A stretch of 64,000 bases of DNA, from the NCBI RefSeq assembly GCF_027706145.1, contig NZ_JAQFWW010000007.1, positions 81,641 through 145,640 of the forward strand, read 5' to 3'. Below are positions 26,430-35,249 of this stretch, piece by piece; the stretch's first letter is position 1, and each line of letters starts with the position of its first letter. The notes below the pieces were generated by a model. That model was not told the DNA's origin, did no database searches, and worked only from the letters and a program-made list of their open reading frames with translations. This stretch comes from Bacillus changyiensis. Its GTDB lineage: Bacteria > Bacillota > Bacilli > Bacillales > Bacillaceae. The position numbers and the translations under genes were made by a program.

Positions 26430-27297
26430 GATGAATTCTCTCTTTTGTTGAAAGTTCATCTAAAAGTGCCTCTAAATGGTGACCATATTCAATATATGAA
26501 TCCATAAATGAATCTGTTGTCCCACCTTTTCCTAAATGAGGGATCAGATGTAAATGTGGTTCTATGGAAAAAATCCCTTTGTAATGATGAGTTTTTAACA
26601 ATTGTAAGCATTCTTTCACCTGAGAGTGTCCTTGCCCAGGAAATGTATATACAGTTTCCTCATTTTGCAATAGACCATCCTTGATATGAACATGTTCTAC
26701 ATATTGATATGTTTTTTGTAAGAACTCATAGGAATTATAATGGTATGCAATCCCATTTCCAGTATCAAACAGCAACCTTAGTGCAGGGTGATTCACTTTT
26801 TCTATTAAATAGAGCGTATTTTCTGCTGAAATACCTCCCCAACCAGCACAATTTTCATGAAGTAGGACAATATCTGATGTTTCAGCAAGCATTGATAATT
26901 CATACATTCGTTCAACCACACGGTTACGCCACTCTTCTTCTATTAGCCCGTCATTTGGGTATGACATGATTCTTACATATTTACCTCCGAGTCGATTCAT
27001 CCTGTCTGAAAGTATTTTTAGCTCTTCTATATCATCCGCAAATGGAGAATGGATTGACCTTCCCCAGTTGCCAATGCTTGATGCGACCGCCGTCACTTTA
27101 AGTTCAGCTAACGATAACTTATGTCGTAATTGTTCAAATGTAGAGCGATCTAGTTGATATAGAGGTATCCCATTTACTGAACGCAGCTCGATCTCTTTCC
27201 AACCCAGTTTTAGATGTGCTTTGATTTGCACATCAATTGATGCCCCAGCCTCATCACTAATCCCTGATAGCGCATTCGCAATTTTAGACATGTGCAT
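26422..27297 (-). CDS. Sugar-phosphate isomerase/epimerase-like TIM barrel (IolE/xylose-isomerase fold)
   Basis: 291 residues with the AP-endonuclease-2 superfamily layout: metal-ligand-like segments WKEIELRS, LLHENCAG, FDTGNG, EHVHIKDG and FSIEPHL. Members isomerise or dehydrate ketoses and inososes. ATG 27297 or the Met at 27291 may start it; it overlaps the upstream aminotransferase gene by up to 14 bp. The presence of such an enzyme beside Gfo/Idh and DegT enzymes suggests a keto-sugar or inosose intermediate. Confidence 0.78.
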   Translation of the reverse strand: MHMSKIANALSGISDEAGASIDVQIKAHLKLGWKEIELRSVNGIPLYQLDRSTFEQLRHKLSLAELKVTAVASSIGNWGRSIHSPFADDIEELKILSDRMNRLGGKYVRIMSYPNDGLIEEEWRNRVVERMYELSMLAETSDIVLLHENCAGWGGISAENTLYLIEKVNHPALRLLFDTGNGIAYHYNSYEFLQKTYQYVEHVHIKDGLLQNEETVYTFPGQGHSQVKECLQLLKTHHYKGIFSIEPHLHLIPHLGKGGTTDSFMDSYIEYGHHLEALLDELSTKERIHHE

Positions 27298-28414
27298 TCA
27301 CAACCGATACAAACTGTAATACACTTTGCACAACATACTCGATATGTTCGTCTGGCATTTCTGCATAAAGCGGTATAGCAATTGAACGTTTAGCTATTCC
27401 TTCCGCCACTGGAAAATCACCTTCTTGATGCTTCAGAAAGGAAAAAGCCGGTTGTAATGGTAAGGCAAGCGGGTAATAAATCTGTGTTTCAATCCCTTTC
27501 TCATGCAGGAACTGACGGAAATTATCACGATTCTCCACTTGGAGAACATACGTATAATACACACGATCATAGGCTGTTTCATTGACTACTTGAATCTGCG
27601 GATATAAATCTTTAAATGCTTCATTGTAATCACTACCAATCTTCGAACGGCGTGCAAGCAATTGATCATATCGACTTAATTTGTGAACTAAATATGCAGC
27701 TACCGTTTCATCCATTCGATGATTATAGCCAAGATGATGATGGACAAAACGATTGATCCCATCCTGTCCATGATTTCTTAGCATCCAGCACATCTTCCCA
27801 AGCTCATCGTTATTCGTCACAATGATTGCCCCATCACCTATACCGCCAAGTGGTTTTGCTGGGAAGAAAGAGTATAACCCTACATCACCTAACATGCCTG
27901 CCATCTTACCATTCATGCGTGCTCCAAGAGAAACAGCACTGTCTTCAAGTACCAATAAATGATTTTTCTTGGCAATGTTATAAATTGCCGACATATCAGC
28001 CATAACTGAAAACAGATGAGTTGGAATGATCACTTTACTCTGTGGAGTAATCTTAGCTTCTAAATCACATGGATCCATCATTCCAGTCAATGGATCGACA
28101 TCTACAAATATTGGTCGTCCTCCTAATAACACAATTGTGCTTGCCGTTGAGATAAAAGAGAATGCTGGAGTAAGCACATCCACTCCCGGGCCGACTCCCA
28201 TCGCACGTAATATAATCGTCAATGCACTGGTTCCATTTGATGTAGCAATGGCGTGTTTCGCTCCGGTATAGTTACGTATTTTTTCTTCCAGTTCCAATAC
28301 GTTTTCTTTCAAAATGAAATCATCAGATGTTCCGATTTGATAGACTATATTTTTGATGGTTTCGTGATCTTCTGCATAGCGTGCTGGGTAATTAAAAAAT
28401 GGGACTTTCATCAT
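27284..28414 (-). CDS. DegT/DnrJ/EryC1 aminotransferase 2
   Basis: 376 residues. The PLP Lys lies in SFFPAKPLGGIGDG (about residue 187), with the cofactor-binding Asp in LVLEDSA and a substrate loop HRMDETVAA. The family transfers an amino group from Glu/Gln to keto sugars or cyclitols. It overlaps the preceding aminotransferase gene by 4 bp and probably arose from the same ancestor, but the two are clearly diverged, so two different keto groups may be aminated. Confidence 0.85.
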   Translation of the reverse strand: MMKVPFFNYPARYAEDHETIKNIVYQIGTSDDFILKENVLELEEKIRNYTGAKHAIATSNGTSALTIILRAMGVGPGVDVLTPAFSFISTASTIVLLGGRPIFVDVDPLTGMMDPCDLEAKITPQSKVIIPTHLFSVMADMSAIYNIAKKNHLLVLEDSAVSLGARMNGKMAGMLGDVGLYSFFPAKPLGGIGDGAIIVTNNDELGKMCWMLRNHGQDGINRFVHHHLGYNHRMDETVAAYLVHKLSRYDQLLARRSKIGSDYNEAFKDLYPQIQVVNETAYDRVYYTYVLQVENRDNFRQFLHEKGIETQIYYPLALPLQPAFSFLKHQEGDFPVAEGIAKRSIAIPLYAEMPDEHIEYVVQSVLQFVSVVNAHV

Positions 28415-29541
28415 TTACCCCCCTGTTTGTAAAACTTTTGAATAACCTCACAGACCTCTCGCACCTTTATTTCTGTTAAATCAGGATACATTGGTAGACC
28501 AACTGTTCGAGTACATGCTTGTTCAGCATTGGGCATACTACCGGATTTATAGCCTAGTTCTGAAAAACAAGGTTGCGTGTGTAATGGAGTTGGATAGTAT
28601 GTTTCGGTGCCAATTCCATGTTCTGCTAAATAAGTCATTAATGAATCTCTCTGTTCCGCTTCAATTAAATAAACATAGTAAACGGGGTTTGCAACATCTT
28701 CCCGCTCTTTAATAACCGGTGTCTGAATTTGTGGTAATATACCGAGCAATTGATCATAAAGTCGAGCTAAATATGCACGTCTAGCGATCTCACCTTGTAA
28801 ATACTTTAGCTTTACAAGAAGGACAGCTGCTTGAATATCATCCATGCGGCTGTTATAACCAATTACTTGATGAATATAAGGTCTACCTTCCTCTTGACCA
28901 TGAGCCCTTAATAGTCGTGCTTGATGTGCAATATGATCGTCATTTGTTAAAAGCATACCTGCATCACCGATTGCACCAAGAGTTTTTGTAGGGAAAAAGG
29001 ACAGAACACCAGCTGTTCCAACTAAACCAGAATGAGTCCCATCATTGAACATTGAGATGGCTTCGGCACTATCTTCAAGTATCAATAAATGATGCTTTTC
29101 TGCTATTTCACGAATAGCTACCATGTCAGCCATTTGGGTAAATAAATGAACCGGCATAATGGCTTTTGTCCGCTTTGTTATTTTGCTTTCAATATCAGCT
29201 ATTTTGATGCTGTATGTTACTGGGTCAATATCACAAAAAACAGGTACGGCACCAACATGAGCTATGCTAGAGGCTGATGCAAAAAAAGAAAAACAAGGGA
29301 CAATCACTTCATCACCAGCTCCAATGCCTGCTGCTTTCAGCATAATCACTAAAGCTTCTGTTGCATTCCCAACAGCAATAGCATACTTCGCACCTGTAAA
29401 AACCTGTATTTCTCTTTCTAATTCCCTCACAATCGGACCATTTGTGAACTTTCCTTGATGAAGAACTTCATCCAACTTAGAAGAAATGAGTGGCCATTGC
29501 TTTTCAAAAGAATTTCGATTGGAATAAAAAGGAACACTCAT
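28411..29541 (-). CDS. DegT/DnrJ/EryC1 aminotransferase 1
   Basis: 376 residues, with catalytic Lys in SFFPTKTLGAIGDAG, cofactor Asp in LILEDSAEA and the SRMDDIQAA loop. It is likely a sugar or cyclitol aminotransferase with intact active-site residues. Start and stop overlap the neighbours by 4 bp (ATGA type). Pairing with the upstream Gfo/Idh gene repeats the common dehydrogenase-then-aminotransferase logic, as in WbpB/WbpE or NtdC/NtdA. Confidence 0.85.
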   Translation of the reverse strand: MSVPFYSNRNSFEKQWPLISSKLDEVLHQGKFTNGPIVRELEREIQVFTGAKYAIAVGNATEALVIMLKAAGIGAGDEVIVPCFSFFASASSIAHVGAVPVFCDIDPVTYSIKIADIESKITKRTKAIMPVHLFTQMADMVAIREIAEKHHLLILEDSAEAISMFNDGTHSGLVGTAGVLSFFPTKTLGAIGDAGMLLTNDDHIAHQARLLRAHGQEEGRPYIHQVIGYNSRMDDIQAAVLLVKLKYLQGEIARRAYLARLYDQLLGILPQIQTPVIKEREDVANPVYYVYLIEAEQRDSLMTYLAEHGIGTETYYPTPLHTQPCFSELGYKSGSMPNAEQACTRTVGLPMYPDLTEIKVREVCEVIQKFYKQGGK

Positions 29542-30563
29542 ATGATCACCTCATCTTTCTCAGTAAACATCAATCCGCATGATTCCTTAGCTTGACAAAT
29601 TGCTTTAACAATATGCGAATTAAATTGTACATCGCTAACCGGCTTTTCTTTAGATCCATCAAAATATTGATAATATTCTGTAAAAACAGACGAAAGTGGA
29701 TCATCATACATCACACGTTCTTCCATAAGTTTTCCTGAAGCTGAATATATTTTAATCCATGAGTAACTATCATCTTTACTACTTGGATAATAGCCTAACA
29801 CCCTGTGCTCTTTAAAATATAGACGGATACAACGTTCACGAATCGGATTTTTTAAGTTTGACAGTAATTCAGAAGTCATACCATTGTGATGCAATAAAGA
29901 TATATTAGCCTGCCCCATATGAGGAACTGTAAGATTACCAATATGCATATCATCAACCTTTGCTGAAACGACTGCAACATCTGTCCCACCTAAATAAAGA
30001 GCAAGTGCCATAAGATGCGGTATCTCAACATCAAATGCGCTTCCATGGCTATGGTTACTCATCGTTCGTGATAATCTTGCCTTGTTTTGTTCTGCAACGA
30101 TATGCAAAAGCTGTCCATATGTTTTCGTTTTAATGATTTCGACTAACCGAGAGGTCAAGGTGCTCGATAACCAATTGGCAACAACTAAAAGGTCAATAGA
30201 GAACTTTTCAATCACCTCATGTATGCTTGCTAGTTCTTCTTTGCTAGTTGCAAGTGGTTTTTCCATCATACATTTCGTAAAACCTAGCTCAGCCACTTGC
30301 TTTAAAGTTTCACTATGCACTTCAGGTGGTGTACAAATGTGTACAACAGTGTTTTTAGGATCAAAACCAGCTACTTCCTCTATGTTTGAAAAAAACTGAA
30401 TATCTTCTTTTTCAAAGTCAGATGGCTTAACATATGGATCGACAACGCCTATTTTTTGGTCGAAGAGGTTGGTATGAGAATGATCAGAATAGGCTTTACG
30501 CAGACAATGTAAATGCAACTCACGACCTGCCTTTCCAAAACCGATAATTAAAGATTGTTGCAT
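29538..30563 (-). CDS. Gfo/Idh/MocA-family oxidoreductase (first copy)
   Basis: 341 residues; Rossmann start SLIIGFGKAGREL and the family motif MMEKPLATS (Lys about residue 103). The C-terminal substrate domain holds FDVEIPHLMALALYLGG, in place of the usual GG-x-D-x-G-x-H motif, so the substrate pocket is atypical. It follows trpF by 14 bp and overlaps the aminotransferase gene by 4 bp. Presumably it makes the keto sugar for that aminotransferase. Confidence 0.8.
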   Translation of the reverse strand: MQQSLIIGFGKAGRELHLHCLRKAYSDHSHTNLFDQKIGVVDPYVKPSDFEKEDIQFFSNIEEVAGFDPKNTVVHICTPPEVHSETLKQVAELGFTKCMMEKPLATSKEELASIHEVIEKFSIDLLVVANWLSSTLTSRLVEIIKTKTYGQLLHIVAEQNKARLSRTMSNHSHGSAFDVEIPHLMALALYLGGTDVAVVSAKVDDMHIGNLTVPHMGQANISLLHHNGMTSELLSNLKNPIRERCIRLYFKEHRVLGYYPSSKDDSYSWIKIYSASGKLMEERVMYDDPLSSVFTEYYQYFDGSKEKPVSDVQFNSHIVKAICQAKESCGLMFTEKDEVII

Positions 30564-30577
30564 TGTTATCCCCCTCT

Positions 30578-31213
30578 CTATTTATCAGAACTGATCTTCA
30601 TGACGCAGTTTCTTACACGGTTAACAAACTCATGCATCTTAAGAGGATCTTTCACATTGTTGGTCTCTATGCCACTACTAACATCTACTGCATAGGGACG
30701 TGTTTTTAAAATGGCTTCCTCAATATTGTCAACATTTAATCCCCCAGCAAGGATCACTTTACTTTTATCTTGAATGGAAACGATGTGTTCCCATGGAAAC
30801 GACTTACCCGTTCCGCCAGATTTCCCATGAACGTGCGAATCAAAAAGAATTCCTCTAACAACTTCTTCATACACATGCAGATCTTCCAAATCATCAGCAT
30901 GACGAACCTTGATTGATTTAATAACTGGCCGTTCAACTAAGCGACAATATTCAGCTGACTCAAAACCGTGTAACTGTATGGAATCCAAATGACAAAAGTT
31001 TGCGATTTCATTTACAAGTTCCAGTCTTTCGTCAACAAATACACCTACGCTTGTCACAAATGGAGGTATTTGGCAGATGATGTTTTTAGCTTGTTCAGGT
31101 GTCACCTCGCGCTTACTATTTGTAAACACGAAACCGATCGCATCAGCACCAGCTTCAATTGCACTTTTTGCAGATTGTAAGTTCGTGATCCCACAAAACT
31201 TAACTCGGACCAT
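30578..31213 (-). CDS. trpF: TrpF, phosphoribosylanthranilate isomerase
   Basis: 211 residues. KFCGITN at the N-terminus (general-base Cys), VGVFVDE, LAGGLN and VDVSSGIET (phosphate/catalytic Asp) are all present. It converts phosphoribosyl-anthranilate to CdRP in the tryptophan pathway. ATG 31213 follows GGAGGAA. It is placed after trpA rather than between trpC and trpB as in the B. subtilis trp operon. Confidence 0.93.
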   Translation of the reverse strand: MVRVKFCGITNLQSAKSAIEAGADAIGFVFTNSKREVTPEQAKNIICQIPPFVTSVGVFVDERLELVNEIANFCHLDSIQLHGFESAEYCRLVERPVIKSIKVRHADDLEDLHVYEEVVRGILFDSHVHGKSGGTGKSFPWEHIVSIQDKSKVILAGGLNVDNIEEAILKTRPYAVDVSSGIETNNVKDPLKMHEFVNRVRNCVMKISSDK

Positions 31214-31226
31214 TTTGTTTCCTCCA

Positions 31227-32036
31227 TCACGTTATTAACTTCTTTTGTGTTGCTTCTTTCAATGAAGCTATATAGCTTCTGACAACTGTTTCTATCTCGT
31301 TAGGTGCTGCATGTTTCATTACATTAATTAGAGCGCTACCTACTATTGCCCCATCGGCATACTCACACACTTCAGTTACGTGGTTTGTACTTGAAATTCC
31401 AAAACCTACACATAAAGGTGAATCAGTTGACGCTCGTACATGTTTTAAAAATACGGGTAATTCTTTAGACATATTCTCTCGCTCGCCTGTTACACCATTT
31501 ACTGATATACAATATAAGAACCCTGAACTTTTTTTTACGACTGAAGCCATTCTATCATTTGATGTTGTTGGTGCTAAAAAAAATATCAAATCGAGATCGT
31601 AAGGACGAAACACATTTAACCAAGGATCAGCCATAATGGAAGGTAAATCAGGAATGATAAATCCGTCTACACCTGCTTTCGAAGCATCAGCAGCAAGTTG
31701 ATCTAACCCATAAGCTAAAAATGAGTTGCAATATCCCATTAATACAATCGGAGTTTCTAAACCATTACTTCGCAACTTGCAAACCATTTTGATACATTCA
31801 TTTAAATTTATACCATTTTCTAAAGCTTGAGCACTTGCTTCTTGAATTGTAGGACCATCTGCTAAAGGATCAGCGCACGGAACACCTAGTTCTAAAATAT
31901 CAGCACCAGCATGACATATCGTTTTAATTACTGTTTCAGATGACTCCATGGTTGGATAACCGACAGGAATATATGGAATAAGTGCCCCTTCATTTCTTTT
32001 TTTAAGCTTCTCAAACGTATTCTTTATACGACTCAT
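31227..32036 (-). CDS. trpA: TrpA, tryptophan synthase alpha subunit
   Basis: 269 residues with both catalytic acids in [17 protein letters not shown] (Glu about residue 49, Asp about 60) and the phosphate loop GFGISS. It cleaves indole-3-glycerol phosphate to indole, which is channelled to TrpB. The start lies inside the end of trpB (26-bp overlap) with its own GGAG, so the pair is tightly coupled. Confidence 0.93.
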   Translation of the reverse strand: MSRIKNTFEKLKKRNEGALIPYIPVGYPTMESSETVIKTICHAGADILELGVPCADPLADGPTIQEASAQALENGINLNECIKMVCKLRSNGLETPIVLMGYCNSFLAYGLDQLAADASKAGVDGFIIPDLPSIMADPWLNVFRPYDLDLIFFLAPTTSNDRMASVVKKSSGFLYCISVNGVTGERENMSKELPVFLKHVRASTDSPLCVGFGISSTNHVTEVCEYADGAIVGSALINVMKHAAPNEIETVVRSYIASLKEATQKKLIT

Positions 32037-33240
32037 AGTCTGAAGATCTCCTTTCTCTTAAATTTTCAAGTGCATCTATAGCTTGGGTTAAATCTTTGTC
32101 ACCTCTACCTGACAAATTGACAATCAGAATGTCTTCTTCATTCATTGTTCCGGCTATTTTCAACGCATAAGCAACAGCATGTGAGGATTCCAACGCTGGC
32201 AATATTCCTTCTGCTCTACACAAATACTCAAATGCTTCAAGGGCTTCATCATCATTTACATGTGTATATTGAACACGACCAATATCTTTCAAATAACTGT
32301 GTTGCGGACCAACCCCTGGGTAGTCAAGACCAGGTGCAATTGAATAGGTTTCCTTTATTTGACCATATTGATCTTGTAACATATAGGTATGAGCACCTTG
32401 AACAATCCCTAATGTTCCTTTAATAAGTGGTGCAGCATGTTGATCTGTTTCTATTCCTTTTCCTGCCGATTGAACTCCCACTAATTTGACCGACTGATCA
32501 TCTAAAAAAGAATGAAACATCCCAATTGCATTACTCCCACCACCTACACAAGCGATCACGCAATCTGGAAGACGCCCTTCTAACTCAAGAATCTGAGCTT
32601 TTGTTTCCTCACCAATGACTGATTGAAAATCTCTCACAATCGTTGGAAAAGGATGAGGACCGACAGCTGAACCAAGTAAATAATAGGTATTATTAGCATT
32701 GGATATCCAATCACGAATAGCTTCACTAATGGCATCTTTTAATGTTTTTTGCCCATTGTTTACAAGATGCAACTCTGCACCAAGCAATTTCATTCTTTGA
32801 ACATTAGGTGCTTGTCGTTCCGCATCAACAGCACCCATATAAATGACACATTTCAGTCCAAGTAAGCTAGCAGCAGTTGCCACTGCAACCCCGTGTTGTC
32901 CAGCCCCAGTCTCTGCTACAATTCGATTCTTCCCCATTTTTTTAGCTAGTAAAGCTTGGGCCAAAGCGTTATTTATTTTATGAGCACCTGTATGTGTCAA
33001 ATCCTCCCTTTTCAAATATATCCTTGCCCCACCTTTCTCTGCAGTCATTCTTTTGAGAGGAGTTAACGGTGTTGGACGACCAACAAATTCTTTTAAAAGT
33101 TGGGATAGTTCCTCTTTGAACTCAATATCCTTCTTCGCTTTCCGATACTCTCGTTCCAAATCTTCTAAATTAGAAATCAATGTTTCCGCAACATATGCAC
33201 CACCAAACTGTCCAAAAAATCCTTCCATCTTAGCCGTCAC
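32011..33240 (-). CDS. trpB: TrpB, tryptophan synthase beta subunit
   Basis: 409 residues, usual length for TrpB1. PLP Lys in [11 protein letters not shown], phosphate-binding GGGSNA, and [10 protein letters not shown] are intact, so it should be active. It condenses indole with serine to tryptophan. Gap to trpC is 5 bp. The C-terminus runs slightly past the usual end ([17 protein letters not shown]), covering the trpA start. Confidence 0.94.
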   Translation of the reverse strand: MTAKMEGFFGQFGGAYVAETLISNLEDLEREYRKAKKDIEFKEELSQLLKEFVGRPTPLTPLKRMTAEKGGARIYLKREDLTHTGAHKINNALAQALLAKKMGKNRIVAETGAGQHGVAVATAASLLGLKCVIYMGAVDAERQAPNVQRMKLLGAELHLVNNGQKTLKDAISEAIRDWISNANNTYYLLGSAVGPHPFPTIVRDFQSVIGEETKAQILELEGRLPDCVIACVGGGSNAIGMFHSFLDDQSVKLVGVQSAGKGIETDQHAAPLIKGTLGIVQGAHTYMLQDQYGQIKETYSIAPGLDYPGVGPQHSYLKDIGRVQYTHVNDDEALEAFEYLCRAEGILPALESSHAVAYALKIAGTMNEEDILIVNLSGRGDKDLTQAIDALENLRERRSSDYESYKEYV

Positions 33241-33245
33241 TCCTC

Positions 33246-34052
33246 TTACCTTTTTTCTCTTACGACTTCATTAAGCCCTAAAAACTCTTGAATTCGATTT
33301 CCTACATCATCTGACTTTAATAAAGCTTCACCAACTAGCATTGCATCAAATCCGATTGATTCTACTTTGAGAACATCAGTACGATTGTGCAAACCACTCT
33401 CACTGACTGTGACGATTGAAGATGGCAGCATCGAACGAATTTCTTCTGAACGCTTTAAATTTACTTTAAATGTCTGTAAATCACGATTATTAATTCCGAT
33501 TATTTTAGCTCCTGCTTTTACCGCAAAAGTTGCTTCCTCCAAAGTAAAGCATTCAACAAGAGCCTGCATTCCAAGGTCGTGTACGATTGACAACATCTCA
33601 GGCAGTAACGCAGGATCAATAATACGAGCAATGAGCAGTACAGCGTCAGCCCCTACAGACCGAGCTTCAAAAATCTGGTAAGGATCAATAATAAACTCTT
33701 TATACATAACCGGTAAGTTCACTTGTGGGTCGTTTGCAACACTTTGCACAACATGAGGCCCGCCACCGAAAAAGACTTCATCAGCAAGAACGGAAATTGC
33801 GCTAGCTCCATATGTTGAATATGTGCGAGCTAGTGTAAGTGCATGAAAGTCTTTCCTTAATTCTCCTTTCGATGGGGACTTACGCTTTACTTCAGCAATT
33901 AAGGAAATACCCGGCTTTTGCAATGCATGATAAAAATCACGTGGTGCTCTCGCATCTTCTACCTTTACTTTCATTTCATTCAACGATTTACTCTGTTTCT
34001 TAGCTTCAACTTCTTGGATTTTATTTTGCAAAATCTCATCAAGCATAAACAT
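33246..34052 (-). CDS. trpC: TrpC, indole-3-glycerol-phosphate synthase
   Basis: 268 residues. [13 protein letters not shown] (catalytic Lys), [19 protein letters not shown] and VSESG motifs are all present. It converts CdRP to indole-3-glycerol phosphate. The first Met (34052) is 1 bp after the trpD stop; a second Met two codons on is also possible. Not fused to TrpF, unlike in enteric bacteria. Confidence 0.94.
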   Translation of the reverse strand: MFMLDEILQNKIQEVEAKKQSKSLNEMKVKVEDARAPRDFYHALQKPGISLIAEVKRKSPSKGELRKDFHALTLARTYSTYGASAISVLADEVFFGGGPHVVQSVANDPQVNLPVMYKEFIIDPYQIFEARSVGADAVLLIARIIDPALLPEMLSIVHDLGMQALVECFTLEEATFAVKAGAKIIGINNRDLQTFKVNLKRSEEIRSMLPSSIVTVSESGLHNRTDVLKVESIGFDAMLVGEALLKSDDVGNRIQEFLGLNEVVREKR

Positions 34053-34053
34053 T

Positions 34054-35073
34054 TTAACCGTTCACTCCCTCTTTACTTCGATCCATTAGTTCATTTAGCT
34101 TTTCTTTTGCTAAACCTGAATCGATAGCTTTTCTAGCTAAAATTAAACCTTCGCGAAAATCTTCAGCCTGACCCGCAAGCATTAAAGTTACTCCTGCATT
34201 TAGGCAGACTATTTCTCTTACACCGTTTTTTTGTCCATCGACTAGCTCTATTAACATGTTTTTATTATGATGAGCATCACCTCCAATAATTTCTTCATGA
34301 GATATATAATCAAGTCCAAATGAAGCAGGGTCAAATAGCATCTTGTTCACATGTCCATTCTGAATTTCATATAATTCAGATGGAGCGCTAAGTGAAATCT
34401 CATCCATTCCATCAAGTCCATGAACAACCAATGAATGTTTTGCACCTAACTCTAATAATAATTCTGCATATAAAGGAGCAAGCGTTCGGTTAGACACACC
34501 TAGTAAATGTCGTTTCGGGCTCATCGGGTTCCCAAGCGGTCCTAAAAGATTAAATACAGTTGGCACACCAATTTCTTTTCTAAGAGAAGATAGTTTTCTT
34601 AAGGAAGGATGAAATTTAGGAGTAAACAGGAATGCAAAACCACTTTCTTTTACCCAATTTGTAGCCTCATCAGGTAATAATTCTATTTTAATCCCTAACT
34701 CCTCTAACAAATCTGCACTACCACATAGACTACTTGATGATCGATTTCCACATTTTGCTACTTTTACTCCAGCAGCACTTGCCACAAGTGCTGCAGCAGT
34801 AGAAGTGTTAAATGAACCTAACATATCACCTCCTGTACCACACGTATCTACTACATCTTCTACTTTGTCAATCTGAACCATCTGCTCATGAATGGCTTTA
34901 AGAAAACCCATTAATTCCTGTTTTACTTCTCCTTTCGTAGATAATGCACAAAGAAATGCCCCTATTTGAACGGGTGTCAAATTTCCTTTTAGTATTTCAC
35001 TCATACAGTCATAGGCTTCTTGAAAACTCAGTGACTGATTGTTCGTTAACTTATAAACTAATTCCTTAATCAC
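34054..35073 (-). CDS. trpD: TrpD, anthranilate phosphoribosyltransferase; first gene of the operon
   Basis: 339 residues starting at GTG 35073 after a strong AAGGAGGT. PRPP-site motif DTCGTGGD and the KCGNRSSSS-type loop are clear. It joins anthranilate to PRPP. It begins the 16-gene operon; there is no trpE or trpG here, so anthranilate must come from the primary pathway or elsewhere. The regulator gene is divergent, with 176 bp between the two starts. Confidence 0.94.
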   Translation of the reverse strand: MIKELVYKLTNNQSLSFQEAYDCMSEILKGNLTPVQIGAFLCALSTKGEVKQELMGFLKAIHEQMVQIDKVEDVVDTCGTGGDMLGSFNTSTAAALVASAAGVKVAKCGNRSSSSLCGSADLLEELGIKIELLPDEATNWVKESGFAFLFTPKFHPSLRKLSSLRKEIGVPTVFNLLGPLGNPMSPKRHLLGVSNRTLAPLYAELLLELGAKHSLVVHGLDGMDEISLSAPSELYEIQNGHVNKMLFDPASFGLDYISHEEIIGGDAHHNKNMLIELVDGQKNGVREIVCLNAGVTLMLAGQAEDFREGLILARKAIDSGLAKEKLNELMDRSKEGVNG

Positions 35074-35179
35074 AGTCTTTACCTCCTTAAAAAGACCAAG
35101 AATTGATGAATAGACCGATTCAAATTTACCTTTTTTGTTTAATAATGGGTTTGTTCTGTTTAGTTATACTTTAACATGC

Positions 35180-35230
35180 TATAATTCAGATGATTAGTAC
35201 CACTTGTTAAGAAATTTTGTGGTACCACTT
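35180..35230 (+). promoter_or_regulatory. mocR promoter -10 and MocR-type operator repeats
   Basis: TATAAT at 35180-35185 is a likely -10 for the regulator. Downstream lie two direct repeats, GTACCACTT at 35197-35205 and 35222-35230, each followed by TTAAGAAA and 25 bp apart. MocR proteins such as GabR and PdxR bind direct repeats with ACCA/GTAC cores. The sites cover the regulator's leader, consistent with autorepression, and lie about 125 bp from the trpD start. Confidence 0.55.
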
Positions 35231-35249
35231 TTTTAAGAAAGGATCTAAC

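Noticed and set aside
27284..30563. Identity with the neotrehalosadiamine (ntdABC) cluster
   Set aside because: A Gfo/Idh plus DegT pair is shared, but the NtdB phosphatase is missing and trp, B3/B4, M20 and uronate genes are extra.
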